NCBI GenBank assembly: GCA_009193035.1
Contig: SWDT01000015.1
Location: 310,001-374,000, forward strand
Direction: 5' to 3'
Length of the DNA: 64,000 bases
DNA from: Halicephalobus mephisto
Lineage: Eukaryota; Nematoda; Chromadorea; Rhabditida; Panagrolaimidae
Shown one piece after another: positions 12,671-25,580 of the stretch. The stretch's first letter is position 1. Every line of letters starts with the position of its first letter. The notes under the pieces are model-generated. The model worked only from the letters and a program-made list of their open reading frames with translations. It made no database searches and was not told the DNA's origin. A program made the translations under genes and the position numbers.

Positions 12671-14560
12671 TTAAATTTCAAAAACACTTTCTGCTGGATT
12701 AAACCAAAATTCAGTGTGGTTTTGAAAGGAATCAGAATGTACAGCTTCGTTCAGTCCCAAATAAGGATGTCTTCCGGAGACGGTTATTTTCATCTTGTTG
12801 TCCTTAGTGCACAGACTAGGGACGGACTGGAGAAAGTTGACTACCATACCAGGAACGTGGGGCAGGATCGGTCCTCCTTCCATCTCGAACACGTACTCCT
12901 TGTGAGATTGGCCTGGGCACTTGACTATTTGGGACGTTCTCTAAAATTACTACTTAAATCTAACTTTAACTTCCAACTTACTGTTAAACTTTTGGATGTT
13001 GCGTTTGTGAAGTTATCAGAAGCCACGATAGTCGGCGGAAGTCCAGCCTGAGGTCCTACTGTAGCTCTGAATTCCTTCGAAGTCATCATGAAGTTGAAAA
13101 AAACATGGATTGATCCGGGATCAGTTATCAGAGCAGTGGATCTTGCGGCTTCACTTATCACCGAAGAATCCAGATTTCCATTAGAAGCGTCATCTGGAGA
13201 AAGATTCGACAAAGAAGCATGAAGAGAAAAATCCGATATTGTCGCACTAAAAAATGTTATTTATTTTTATTTTTTAAATAAAACTCACTGTCTACCAAAT
13301 CCCAAGGTAGATCTAGGGGAAATTCCGATATCCTTTAGCCATTCATCGTGGTCCATGGCTCCTTCGCCTCCGGGACTGTCCAGCATGTCTTGTGACGGAA
13401 TATCACTCGTCTTTTCAGGCGATTTATCATTTTCCTTGTTTTCATTCTTCTGATCAGACACAGCGAGAGTGTTATCAGGAATCAAGGATTCTTCGTCAGT
13501 TGAGGTTCTTTGTTTATCCTTCCCGGATAAAGGAAGAGTAAATTGGATGTCTAAATTACCAAGTACTTTAATTCCAAAAAATATAAATCTCACGTTCTTC
13601 TCTGAGCATATTCCTCATTCCACTCGTCGTCGGAGTGAGGATAATCATGTTTTTCAAAAACTTCGTGAACATAACAGTTGTATTGTGGCCAAACAAGTAG
13701 AAGGACCGTCTCTCGCTTACTTGCCAGTCTTGGTAGAGAGATTCAAAAGTGTCTCGCCTGAAATAGTAGGTAATTGATATATGGAAGTACTAAACAACAA
13801 CCATTGAGCGGTCAAATTCTCCACATAGCTCGTGTTCAGTTGCTGGAGACTGTGAACTTTCCTCGCTCCTCTTATTTGGGCCTCCAGTCGAGGAAAAGTC
13901 TGGATTTGAAAAGGAGTCAAATCCGGGAATTGATAATACATGGACGAAGCTTGAAGTTTCGCCAGCGAACTGAGATTCTCAACAGCTTTCTGAAAGAAAA
14001 TAATTCCAGAAAATCAAAACAATGAAATACTCACCTCCCATCCGATCTCCAGATCAAACCTCTTCGCTGATGTCTTTCCAGCAACCATATCAGCTTTAGG
14101 AACAACGACAGCCGATGGAGCAGTAGTTCGGTTGGTTTGAATCCATGGAAATGGTTTCTTGCTCCTGATTTGGATCCTCACTCCGGGTCTCAGATCGACG
14201 GGAACTTCGAAAAGTTTCCTCTTGGGTTCCTGTTTCTTAGTCTCATTAGTTATAGTAGACTGCTCAAGAATAGACGAAAAATCAATCGGAAGATAACCCT
14301 GGGAAGTAACTCGTGATTTACTTAAATTCGATATATGGAACTCACAACAGAACTGATGTTCCTCAAAGGAGTAGATTCTGGTTTCTTTTTCTTCGGGGTT
14401 TCTTGTTGATCTGATGTGGTTCTCTCTTCTAATTTCCTAAAAATAAAAAAATAACATTGAAAATTAAATATAAAAACCTTTTTCTTTTGTTTATGAGATA
14501 TCTCCTGGCGGTTTCTGCAGGATTCCTCCAGGCCGGGGATTGGTTCTTCTGATGGACCAT
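12671..14560 (-). CDS. dnsn-1: DONSON homologue, replication-fork protein
   Basis: Eight exons (14560-14478, 14436-14346, 14298-14035, 13989-13802, 13757-13594, 13550-13289, 13246-12982, 12940-12671) join in phase to 528 aa, close to the usual 500-570. Hallmarks: N-terminal SPAWRNPAETARR; KKPFPWIQT; the central WRDTFESLYQDW; FYLFGHNTTVMF; ILTPTTSGMRNMLREE followed by HIQFTLPL; and a C-terminal GGPILPHVPGM to VFEI, which parallels the DONSON tail. The protein helps assemble the CMG helicase at origins and protects stalled forks in the nucleus. Intron 5 has two possible acceptors; the 43-nt one giving REEHIQFTLPL is preferred because it fits the family. It is divergent from the gene at 15042. 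Identification rests on remembered motif order; the symbol follows C. elegans use. Confidence 0.82.
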
Positions 14561-15041
14561 GGAGTCAGAAACAACTCTAACAATAAATCAAATCTCGTGG
14601 ATAAAGAAATCCCAGATAATGCGCGAAAAATGAAATCCGCGAGTTTGAGACACAAATTTGGCGCCAAAATTATTGATGAATTTTCGTGAAATTTCCCTTT
14701 CAAAAATTATCCATTACATATGCGATTTTTGAAACTTCAAATTGACTTGATTTCCTTTAATTACTGCAGTATTACGAAATGAGATCCCAAAAAGCACAGA
14801 TTAACTGGATTTATCTGTGTCAATGCTGCTATTTTGGATTTTCCGTAATCACTTGGGAAATGTGATGGAAAAGAAAAACTTTCATTTTCACTTTATCCGA
14901 TGTTCTGGAAGTTGAGTTTATTGATCTTCTTTATAAAATTTGCAAATGGTTAGTTTGGAGATCTTGCTGATGTAAAAAGTCGTTTAAGGACAGTACAGGA
15001 ACCGTCCCAGAGGTTTGGGACTCCTTCAGTTGCCCACGGGC
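14561..15041. other. shared upstream region of two divergent genes
   Basis: A 480-bp interval between DONSON (minus) and the unknown gene (plus). A TCCTTCAG acceptor 15 bases before the ATG at 15042 may be a spliced-leader site. Nothing else was seen. Confidence 0.45.
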
Positions 15042-15740
15042 ATGACGGACGAAAGATCAGGACCGTTTTTCCCTAATTTGTACATTGCTGGGGACAAATC
15101 AGGGACCAGACCACAAACGGTCCCGGATTTCCATCTGCCGGGCCAGACTGCTATTTTTTCCGGGAGATCCAGCTTCAATCCCTTCACTCAAGCTGTCTCC
15201 GCTGTTTTTACCGAGGACTTGGTCGATTCCTGGGGCGCTGGATTCGCCGTCAATGTAAGTTTCTACTAATTAAGTCTGCTTAATGCAGGACTCCCTCAGG
15301 GTGTAAACAACTACAACCTCAAAGTCCGGAAGAACTTTGACGAATTCGCCGACGTCCCCTTAGGCAAGAACGACGGAAACCACCAACCTTTTTTGACCGG
15401 ACTTTCCGTTGGAGCTGAATACGATATGTCAAAAATCCGCGAAACTGCCGGACATCTAGATCTGCCTATCGTCGGTGTAAACGAACTTTTCGATTTTGAC
15501 GGACGAATCATGACCAAAGGAAACGGTAACGGTATTCTCAACGGATTTCTGGACTTCCCCTTGACTCTTAGTGATCCTCATGAACGATTTCCCGCTTTCA
15601 TCAAGTATCTCAACTTCATGGCTGATCGACATATGCATTACGGTCATGTCGTTCCTAACGTCAACCTGTTCCTCATCGACAAGGACAAAATCATGGAAAG
15701 ACTCTCCAGAAACCGTCTAAATCCCACTATGATCGGCTAA
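15042..15740 (+). CDS. uncharacterised protein, two exons
   Basis: Exons 15042-15254 and 15300-15740 give 217 aa. The intron begins GTAAGT; the nearer acceptor ATGCAG would run into a stop after five codons, while the next one (CCCTCAG) keeps the frame, so the second is used. The peptide has no signal sequence or membrane segment and is rich in aromatic and glycine residues. Notable blocks are PFFPNLYIAGDKSG, FLTGLSVGAEYDMSK, GNGNGILNGFLDFPLTL and MADRHMHYGHVVPNVNLFL. Codon use is markedly less AT-rich than the surroundings, typical of a well-expressed gene. I do not recognise the family. The conserved-looking composition argues for a real gene. Confidence 0.7.
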
Positions 15741-15769
15741 CTTTAATAAAACCTTAATAAATATATTCG

Positions 15770-15870
15770 TTAGAACAGGAACCAAACTATTAGAGAAAAC
15801 CTGAAGAGATAGCCTGAATATCAGGGAACTTAGGATACTGTAGACCACGCACGCGACTCAGTCGTGTTGA
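15770..15870. repeat. three-copy dispersed element, copy 1
   Basis: It shares AGAGATAGCCTGAATATCAG, GGAACTTAGGATACTGTAG and a GCGACTC segment with the copies at 38691 and 47181. It lies just after the polyadenylation region of the upstream gene. The 3' part is the most diverged of the three. Confidence 0.75.
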
Positions 15871-16082
15871 AATTCACAAAAACTATCTTCGTTGTTTTAT
15901 TGCTTCATTAAAAATTATTATAATCTCTTTCTATCTTACTACTGTAATTCCGCACTTTTATTTTTAACAAATAAGCAAGCAAATAATTAATAGCCACTGA
16001 AAATCAAAAAAATTCTCCAGTTCCCCATTGATATTAATTAATTCATAAATTATACTTTCCCTTTCAATTAATTTCTCCATGT

Positions 16083-19000
16083 TTACTTGCTGTAATAGAC
16101 ACGATAATATAGCGTTTTAGAACGCCACAAGGAATAAGTGTTGTCAAATTTGAGCAAATACACACCTCTTCCGGGATATTGATGACTTCCAGCAAAAACT
16201 TCTTCATGACAATCTCGACGAAAAACAGGGATTATTTCATCAACAGCTGGTTTATTTGGATCTTGTGGTTTTTTATTTCCACCTGTTTCAACATCTCCAC
16301 CAACTCCCGCTTCTGCCTCTTCATCGTAATCTTCATCATCAGATTCAGAAACATGAACAGAAACTTCACTTGTTTCAGAAATACTCCATTCAAAGTAAAC
16401 TCCAAATCCAATATCGTAGTAATCCGTTGCAAATTCCCAAAATAAACAATTTCCTTCTTCATGAGTCGGAACTCGAACCTACAAACAACACCATTACTAC
16501 CGTAATACATTCAACTAAATCTTACCGTTACTGTTTCACCATGTCCAACTTTAATTATTCCTTCAGGTCCTTCTTTACGAATTGCATTTTTGAATTCAAC
16601 AATATCTTTTCTATTCCACAACGAAGCTGGGGCAATTTTAGGATTCGCTAAAAACCAAAAATATCATTTAAAATAAATAACTTAAATCCCAATTTTACAA
16701 CCATTAGGAATAATTATTCCTTTACAAGTTATGCAAGGAGATGTAACAAACCACCATACAGTAATCATCCAACCAATCACAAAAAAATAAAAAAGAAAAA
16801 AATCATAGATTATCCCTTACAGTGACAGAAGAGGCCCATTTGACCGTGAATAGAAGGCACTAAAAGTGTTTTGTGTAAAACTCAATGCAATTGTGCATTG
16901 GATACTGTAGCATTTGCTAAACTAAAAGAAAAAGAAAGAAAAGAAACTGCAAACAAAATAAAAGTTAATATTATTGAAAACTTTTAAACATTATTTAGTC
17001 CCTTTTTCCGAAAAATTTAAATAATTCCCTTGATTCAAACCTTCAAAACTCACATGGAATATCTTCTCCATCTTCTTCGCTGTCTTCTTCATCGTCATCT
17101 TCTTCTACAGGTCTATTACGAGGCTTTTCAAGTCCTTCTTGCATATATGCATCTCGTGGCTTCGAATACGATTCAGAATCGCTGGATTCTTCACCAGGAG
17201 ATTTTTGACGTTGATCTCCTCCAGATTGAGCTTCCAAAGAAGCTGCTTGAGCTTCAGCTTGACGAGCGTAAACTTGTGACATGTATTGTTCGTAATGTTG
17301 TTCTCTCAACTGAGAAATTAACTGTTCTTGCTAAAATAATATTATTACAAAAATAATAAATAAATATTTCTACGAAATAATCTGGATATGGATTTTTGGA
17401 ATTATTGGTTTTAAATTTTTATCAAATTCTAGAAAATTCTAAAAATTTAGACAAGAATTTGAAGGATTCCGAAGCTTTCACTAGATTAGAAAAGATTTTA
17501 AGAATTTCTATGATTCTAGAACATTCTAAAAATTTAGACCAGGATTTGAAGGATTCCAAAGCGTTCACTAGATTAGAAAAGATTTTAAGAATTTCTATGA
17601 TTCTAGAAAATTTTAAAAATTTAGACAAGAATTTGAAGGATTCCAAAGCGTTCACTAGATTAGAAAAGATTTCAAGAATTTCTATGATTCTAGGAAATTC
17701 TAAAAATTTAGACCAGGATTTGAAGGATTCTGAAGCCTTCACTAAATTAGAAAAGATTTCAAGAATTATCACTAGATTAGAACAGACTAGGAACTTCTAC
17801 AAAATTCTAAAAATTTCTACTAAATTTCGAAGGATTTCCATTAGATTCTAAGAAATTTCTACTAAATTTCAAAACATTTCACAAAACTCCACAAAATCTG
17901 AACTCTCATATTCTAATTTTGCACACTAAAATCAATTTTTGAATATTTCCCAATTTTCAACTTCTAGAAAAAAATTCTTATGAATCACAAAACGTAATTT
18001 CTTAGAAAATTTCTTGTTGCCAATTCCACAATTTTTACCACATGACCGGAAACTGAACATCGTACTTTGCAAATGTCCGTCAATTTTCTTCTTCAATCAA
18101 GTTCATCAACTGTTCCAACTTTTAAAGAACGTTTTCATCAACAACAGTTGCTCGCAATAGCAGTGTTAATCCGTGCATTTTTCTAAAACAATTCTAAAAA
18201 TCAAAACATTCTTTCTTATCCCTTAAATTTTGTCCTTTGCAACTGCTTTTTGTTCTATGAAAAAACTTTTCTTACATCAACGAAAAACTAAAAACAATTA
18301 CACACGTGCCAGTTTAACCAGAGTTAGATCATCCAACCACAGCTGCTCATTGATCCGCACGGGATGACTGATTTAAGTCGCTCAATTGACCTTAGTTAAA
18401 ATCATTTTTAAAAATATATTTTTAAATATCTATCTTAAAAACTATAAATTTTTATCTCAATTATGACCTTGTCTAATTACCCAAATTTTTAGTTTCACGG
18501 ACTTGTAAACATTGGATATCCCTCTTTTGTCAAATTTCAAAAGCGACAACAAAATCAACTTGAAATCAGTTTCTCCGCGCATCCCAATTTTCTCAAATCT
18601 CATTCAAGTCCCACAAAATTTCGACTGTTTGTCCTTTATCCCGTCTTATTACGCACAAAACTGATTCAAAGCCGGATGCTCTGCAACTTGATCTAAACAA
18701 AACTCTTTGACAGACTTACCTGTCGACTCTCAAGTTCATCCTGCAACTTCAAAAATGACTTCTGTTCATTCACGTCCTCAAACCTCAAAAATGATAAAAC
18801 CAAGAAAAACTGCTTTTTGTCCTATAAAAACTTCTAAAACTAGTCAAATCGAAAAATTAAATACTGATTGTTTATTAGAAATATTTTCTCATCTCGAATT
18901 TCTACAAAAAGTCAAAATCGAATCTGTTTGTCGACAATGGTTTTATGTTTTACAGGTAATTTTAAAATAATCATTAAAAATTAATTATTTTTTCAGAGTT

Positions 19001-22000
19001 GTCAAGCATATGCAGAGGCAGACAAGTTGGACATTTCTGAATTTTTAAGTAGTACAAATTCAGAATATTACCAACAAGACAATTTAAATTTCGAACCATT
19101 AGTTAAAGGAGTTGTAAAAAGAGGTGGACCTTACGTTCGAGAAATCACGTTTGGATCACGATGGCTTAAAATTTCCCAAGCAATTATTGATCAAATTGCT
19201 CAGTAAGTTATTTTAAAAACTCCAAGTAATTTAAAATTTAAAAAATTTCAAATAATTTAAAATTTAAAAAATTCCAGATAATTTAAAATTTAAAAAATCC
19301 CAGATAATTTAAAACTTAAAAAATTTCAAATAATTTAAAATTTAAAAAATTCCAGATAATTTTAGATTTTAAAAACTCCAAGTAATTTAAAACTTAAAAA
19401 ATCCCAGATAATTTAAAATTTCAGGAATTGTCAACGACTTAAAAGAATAGATATGGGATGTTCTATTATCAACGGATCCTTAACCCCTATTCTTGAAAAA
19501 ACAGCTCGTCGATTAACGTTTTTTTCATTAGAAGAAGCTAGTTGGGTGGAGGACAAATATGGCATTCAAATTAGGGCCTATATGGGTGAATTCAAGGTCA
19601 TCAAAACCCTAAACTTGAGAAAAGCCATGTTCGACCTTGACGTCATTGTTGATCTTCCTCAAACTCTACAGTAAGAAAATTATTAAATAAAAAACACAAA
19701 AATTAAATTTTTCCAGATCTTTGGACATTTCTGGAACGAAACAACTTTCTGGAAATGCTTTAGCTGAATTTTTCAAAACACACACAAACCTCAAAGAATT
19801 CAAAATGAGTCCTATTCCTCATACACTAAAAATGTCCTATGTCTATTTTCTGAACAACGGTGAAGATCCAGAAGAAGGAGGCTTACAAACAGCATTTAAT
19901 GAAATTCACAATTTAAAACAACTTCAACTTTTGGAATTAGGATATATTCCACACGATTCATATTCTTTAAATCTCCAACAAATTTCACATTTAACTACTT
20001 TAAAAACCCTTCATTTTGAGGTAAATCAATTTTAAATTTCCGTCTCCTGTGGCAACCATCTAAATTCCAACCACAAAAGTAAAAAATAAAACTTATTTTC
20101 CTCCTTTTTAGGCTTGTGACTGTCTAACTTTCGCTTCTCTACAATTAATTTTGTCAGAACTACAAAATCTCGAAAATTTAATTCTCATCAACTGCATCAA
20201 AATCGGAGATTATAGTCCTCTTGGACTTTTGAAAAACCTCAAGCAATTACATATTGAAAAAACAGTTCAGATGTGTGATCAAGATATAGAAGTCGTTACA
20301 GAATCCAATGAAAATCTAGAGATATTAAAATTACGAAAATGCTTCAATGTAACCAACAAAGGAGTCAAAAACGCTGTTTCAAAACATCCTTTAATCGAGG
20401 TAAAAAAAATTCATTAAATAATTTTAAAAAAGAAATTTCAGCTTGATTTATCCATGTGTGAAAACATCGATGATAACAGTTTAGAAATCATTGCCAACAC
20501 AGATAACGAAAAATGCAAAATTCGAACTTTAGCTTTGAATACTTGTGTAAACATAACTGGGTAATTTAAATCAAATAATTTCTTATTAATTTAATTTTTT
20601 AGAAAAGGAATTGAAAAACTTTCATCATCTCCCAAAGTAATGTCAACACTCAGATCCCTTGATGTAACAAGAAACAAATACGTCGACAATAACAGCATTA
20701 TTTCGCTCCACAATTCATTACTTAAACAAAAATCCAGTAATCCCAACTCTTTTGAGGTAATCCACTATTTCTAAATTTCTTTAAAAAGTAATATTTCCAG
20801 CGTCTTACATGTTACGTCTCTCACAGTGGAGTCAGTCCAGATATCGAAAACATCATCCAAGAAACAATTACTTTGATATTCTAAAAACCTATCAACAACC
20901 AAATTCAAAAAACACGAGAGATATTACGAAATTAAATAATACTAATATTTCTCATCAGAACTAATCAAATTTACCCGTGTATATTATTGGCCAAACCGGT
21001 TAGTCAAGACAAATACTTGTACATTTTACAAATCCTAATAATAATATTACTAATAAGAAATTCTGCCTATAGATAGCTGGTATAATGTTCCTAAACCCAT
21101 TTTTGGTCTAATCTATTACGTGTGCATTGATTTGAATTAGATATATAAAATAAATATTAAATTCAAAAAAACCCAATAACATACTATTATAAAACTGGAT
21201 TTTTTAAAGTTATCTCATCAGAAATTCCTAGAATCTAAACTAGTTTACAATTTTTGTTTTCCACAATGGCTATTTCGTAATCTTACATGAATTCGTAATT
21301 AATTTTCCAAAATTACACTCAGGATAAATTTAAACTTCTGAATCCGGGTGTACAAGACATGAAAATTTTCTCATATCCTCAAGGGACAATGACTACACTT
21401 TGAAATATTGCCAATCATCAAAAACATTACTCCACCAAAAACATCATTTTTCTTGTTTAAAAATTACAAAACCCACCTTAGCAGGATCTCCTGGAAAAGT
21501 CCGCTGTGCGTAAGTCAAGAACTGATGATACGTCGCTTTATTCAAAGCTTCTTGAATTTGACGTCTTTGTTCTTCGTATTTTTTCAATACTTCTCCCGTT
21601 TCTGCGTTTCCAGTAATTAAATGTTTATAATTAGCGCCGTTGACGATTCCGTTAGATTCACGTCGACGATCTCTGAAAATAAAAATATATAAAAACAAAA
21701 AAAATTCAAATTATTTTAAAAACTACTCGTATCTTTGGAAAAATTTTATTTTTAAATTTAATCAATAGTCCGCAAGCGTCCAAAAAAGCAGCAGCTGGTT
21801 GCCACTGGAAAATAGCTACTGACGAGCTTCACCCAGCTCCGTTGGCATCGGCAAAGCTCTTTCTTATTAGTTTTTCTTTATGGGTTTATTTTAAGCATTC
21901 TAACCAACATTAAAAACAAAAAATCAAAAACCTATAAAGATCAAACATTATCCATTTTAAAAAATCAATAATTTCGAAAAATATAAATTAAATTTAAATT

Positions 22001-24547
22001 TAAAAAAAACAATAATTAACTCATTAAAAAACTTAAAAAACAATAATTTCGAAAAATATAAATTTGTATTTTATTGTAATAGTGTAAATTTTTAAATTTT
22101 CGAAAAATTTCAACATATTCAGTAATTTATTAAAACTTTAAAATTAACAATTTCGAAAATTACAAATTATTTTTAAATTTACATTTTACTGCAGCTAATA
22201 CTGTACTTTTTTAAACTTTCAAAGAAATCAATCATAGTAATTATTAAGTTTAAAAATCAACTATTTTAAAAAGTACAAATTACACCCAAATTTACGTCTT
22301 ACTGTAAATAATACCATACCTTTTTAAAAACTTCCGAAGGAAATCTAACATGATGAGTAATCTAGACAAGATTTCGAAAAATTCTAAGGATTTTATAAAA
22401 CCATTAAAACAAGAGTCATAAAATCAAAGACATCTGTAAAATCCAGATTTTTGATTATTTTAGTCAACTCAATCCACCCCCATTTTAAAATTCAAATTAA
22501 ATTTAAAAAATAACAAAACTCACAAAATTGCTTGTGATGTTTCCAATGCAGCTCTTTCGTTAATTGTCGGTTTAAAAGGTGGACATACTACATCCAATAA
22601 TCGAACAAATTCCAACATTGCCTCTTCTCGGCCCAAATTTCCCAGTTTTCGCCACTCTTTGCTGAAAATTAAGATTTAAAAATCCGACAAAATAACATTG
22701 AAATTTCTTCAAATAAGATGAAACAAGGAACACTGATCCATTTGGGAATTGAAAGGAGTTCTTAAGAAGACACAAAGGATAACCACATTCATCCAACCTC
22801 CCAACTTTAAAAAGAAAAAAACCGCTTCAATTTCAACCATGTTTAACTTTAAAAGTTTTGCATTTTCAAGACCACTTATCCTATTTTACTAAAAATTCTA
22901 GTTAGTAAACAATCCAAAAATAACAAAATCATAATTCAAAATCTTATAAAAAATTCTAAAACAACATTTTCAAACTTTTCCTGATAAAAGTCAAAAACGC
23001 GGAAACAAGAACCAAAAATATTGGATAACAAATATTTTTATTTAAAAACAAATGACCAATTTTAAAACAGAAACAGCTGACTACTTGGTCATTGAAGAAA
23101 TCTCGTGTCTTAATCCAACAATAAATTTTAAAAAAGTTCCAAGACTAAATTAGAAGCTCCTAGATTAAAGAATCTGTCAACTTCAATTTCTCAACCTAAT
23201 CAAGTTTCTGAATTCAATAAACTTTCGGATTTTGTTTTACATGGGATACAGAACTAGAGAAGTATGATTTTTCTAGGATGTCTGTTTGAAACAAAACAAT
23301 GTAAAATGCCTTTTTTGGGAGTTAACCCTAAAGTAGCCAAGTAGGACCGGATTCAAATTTGCGAAACGAAGGCGAAGGACAAGTTCGACCGCGACAATTC
23401 CAGAAAAAATTGAATTTGCGTATTTTCCGTTTCGAAGCAGTTTGTAGATTTTGTCCCAAAAAACAGAAAAAATGGTAAAATATTTGTATACATCGGCTTA
23501 ACAATGAAACAAAGTCATGACAGATAATTCCATTCATCTATAGAATCTCCAATTAGAAAAGATAAAAAGCCTTGGGAATCCTATAACGTCCGAGAGCAAA
23601 ACAAAATTATCTCTGAAATTAGCTTCAATCAATGACGAAATCTTGACTGTTGTGGGGAATTGACGCCGGCACCCGAAAACAGATTCCCACGACTTCTCAA
23701 GTCTCGAGATTTTGGAGCCCACCAAAAAGCAAGCAAAGTGCTAATCCTCTAAGCAGGAACCCAAAATGCTCCAGAAAGGATTTTGGGCGGTCTGTATGGT
23801 TTTTGCATAAGAGTTCAAAACATAGATAACTATATATCTGACAACTGAAAAAACAACTTTGAAAATTAGTTATCCGGAAGAAGGAACATTTTTGGTTTCA
23901 TTTTCTAATCTCCGACTATGGCCACGCTTACTCCAGGATATAATCCCCTCAAACAAGTCAAGTAAGCGCAGAATGCTGGCAATTTTCTCATCTCACTCAA
24001 GTGCTTACACAAGAGTCCAATTAGCTGTATCTCCGGTCGACAAAGGCTCTCCAGAAAAGTGGAATCAATAGAAACAGAGCAAAATAATATTTTTAGACAA
24101 ATCAGAAGAGAACCTACCTGGCGTCGTTACCTACGAGATCGAACCATCCGACGTTGACTAGTTCGTCTTTGAAAGGTCCGTATCGGATCTGCTTCGCCAA
24201 AGCCATGAAACGGAGTCTGACGGGATACTCAACTTGCAATTCTCCACAACGTTCTTTTTCTAAAATTTAAAACAAATGAAATTAATAATTTAAAAAACAA
24301 TGATGAAATAAAACGTAAACAATCTCAAACATCCCCGTTTTTATATGAAATACCCTTCCCCAGACGGAAATTAACCATCTCAGACATCGATTTATCTGCA
24401 ATCAAGCTTACCTTTATAAAACTTGATTCCGGATTTGTAAACTTCCTCAAGTGGAAATCCGAAAATATCAGCTACATTCTCCATCGTGATTTCCTGGGCT
24501 TCCTCGCCTTGGAGAAGAGCATCTCCTTCTAGTTGGACATCTACCAT
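16083..24547 (-). CDS. ACBD3/GCP60: acyl-CoA-binding and GOLD-domain Golgi protein
   Basis: Seven exons (24547-24412, 24259-24118, 22661-22524, 21672-21477, 17330-17054, 16647-16526, 16478-16083) give 468 aa. Residues about 28-150 are an acyl-CoA-binding domain ([51 protein letters not shown]). A charged coiled-coil follows ([13 protein letters not shown]; acidic [15 protein letters not shown]). Residues from about 295 form a GOLD domain ([50 protein letters not shown]) ending [18 protein letters not shown] and LYYRVYYSK. This architecture is that of ACBD3, which binds giantin and PI4KB on the Golgi face. The ATG follows an acceptor (GTATTTCAG), probably for the spliced leader. One 4.1-kb intron holds a complete gene on the other strand; another is 1.45 kb. 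Human ACBD3 is about 530 aa. Confidence 0.92.
17418..17780. repeat. 87-bp minisatellite, four copies, in ACBD3 intron
   Basis: Unit begins near TTCTAGAAAATTCTAAAAAT and contains TTTAGAC(A/C)A(A/G)GA, TTTGAAGGATTC and CACTAGATTAGAAAAGATTT. The period is 29 codons, so spurious open frames of 151 aa (plus) and 116 aa (minus) exist. Both encode only the repeat. Confidence 0.9.
18755..20884 (+). CDS. F-box / leucine-rich-repeat protein nested in ACBD3 intron
   Basis: Eight exons (18755-18955, 18997-19202, 19425-19670, 19717-20020, 20112-20399, 20442-20560, 20603-20756, 20801-20884) join in frame to 533 aa. Residues about 32-65 are an F-box ([20 protein letters not shown], then VCRQWF). Downstream are degenerate LRRs of the cysteine-containing type ([68 protein letters not shown]), as in FBXL proteins. 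Such proteins recruit substrates to SCF ubiquitin ligases through Skp1. The gene lies entirely inside the largest ACBD3 intron, antisense to it. The start is the first ATG in frame; a more upstream non-ATG extension is open but unneeded. The substrate cannot be inferred. Introns are 41-91 nt except the repeat-filled one at 19203-19424. Confidence 0.88.
19205..19424 (+). repeat. acceptor-like tandem repeat in F-box gene intron
   Basis: About seven units of roughly 30 bp, built on AATTTAAAATTTAAAAAA followed by TTCCAGATA, TCCCAGATA or TTTCAAATA. Several units carry a polypyrimidine-CAG that looks like a splice acceptor; the functional one (AATTTCAG, ending 19424) appears to be the last unit. 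Confidence 0.8.
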
Positions 24548-25580
24548 TGTCCGAGATTCTGAAATACAAATGGTTAGTTAAAAAGCAAAAAAATTTCAGG
24601 AAAAATCGTGGAAAATGCAAAAATACGTTTATGAGCTGGAAAAACGACGGTGCTGGCAAGTTGCCAAAAAACGCGTTTTCTTCTTAGGATTTTTCTCCGC
24701 AGATTCTTAACTTCATCAATGAGCGATAAGCATATCCAGATAATTTAGGATATATCTTAGCTTTTCCAAAACAATTGCTGTTTCGTCCCTGAACGATAGA
24801 CAGCAGCGGATAGGGTTCAGTGACATTGGATGGGACTCATCAGTATCGTGTCCAATGTGCTGTTACGTACGTTCCAAACCGATTTCCATATTTCCAAATA
24901 TGCAAATCAAGTACATTACGGTAGTTTTATATTAATTTCTTCATATATGAAAGTAAAAACTACACATAGTAAAATGACGAAAATTGTACATCGTACTTGG
25001 GAAATTTAAAACTACTCACACTTTCGATCAATGAACCAGAAGTTACAAATAATTACGTTTCGTACAGTGAGCAATTGTTATTTTTTAAAATTTATTCATC
25101 AGAAAATCAGATTCATTGTAAAAACCAGGAAACGAAGAGTCGGAAGCGGAAGTTCCTCTTCGTCAAGTTTCCAAGGTTTGGACCGGCCGCGAACTCCCTG
25201 AATACCGTATTTCGCGCTGAGACACCACCTCGCTTGCTCGTTGCTGCTGTCTCTTTCCTCCTTCTTTTTCGCATTCTCGGGTTTTTTCGTCGTGTTTTAT
25301 ATCAGTTTCTTTACTTTTTTGGCATTTCTGTTATTCCTACATGTTCCTTCGGTTATCAATTCTATTCCTGCATCACTTTGTGTGGAAATTATCCGTTTCT
25401 TCACCCTTCCAGAGCACGACTTTCATATTCTTCATGGACCAAACTTCCAATGTCTATATAAGTGGTATTCCTCTTTCTTGGACTAAATCTTTTTACCTAC
25501 TTTTATCGTGCTTTTACTGGCCAAATGGCTCGTTCGTAACTTTGATATTCATTCATTTATTTAGGTAAGCAGAGTTAATT
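24548..25580. other. intergenic between ACBD3 and rps-16 (divergent promoters)
   Basis: Both flanking genes point away. Overlapping plus-strand frames at 24997-25568 are hydrophobic and pyrimidine-driven and are probably not genes. A TTATTTAG acceptor about 17 bases before the S16 ATG is a plausible spliced-leader site. Confidence 0.5.

Noticed and set aside
15244..15299. First AG (ATGCAG, ending 15289) as acceptor for the unknown gene
   Set aside because: It leads to a stop after five codons; the next AG at 15299 restores a long frame.
17396..17851. 151-aa plus-strand and 116-aa minus-strand open frames
   Set aside because: Both are products of the 87-bp minisatellite in an intron, with no start context, splice sites or homology.
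24997..25568. Overlapping hydrophobic plus-strand frames upstream of rps-16
   Set aside because: Pyrimidine-rich upstream DNA gives Phe/Leu/Ser-rich frames in all three phases; no single frame is favoured.
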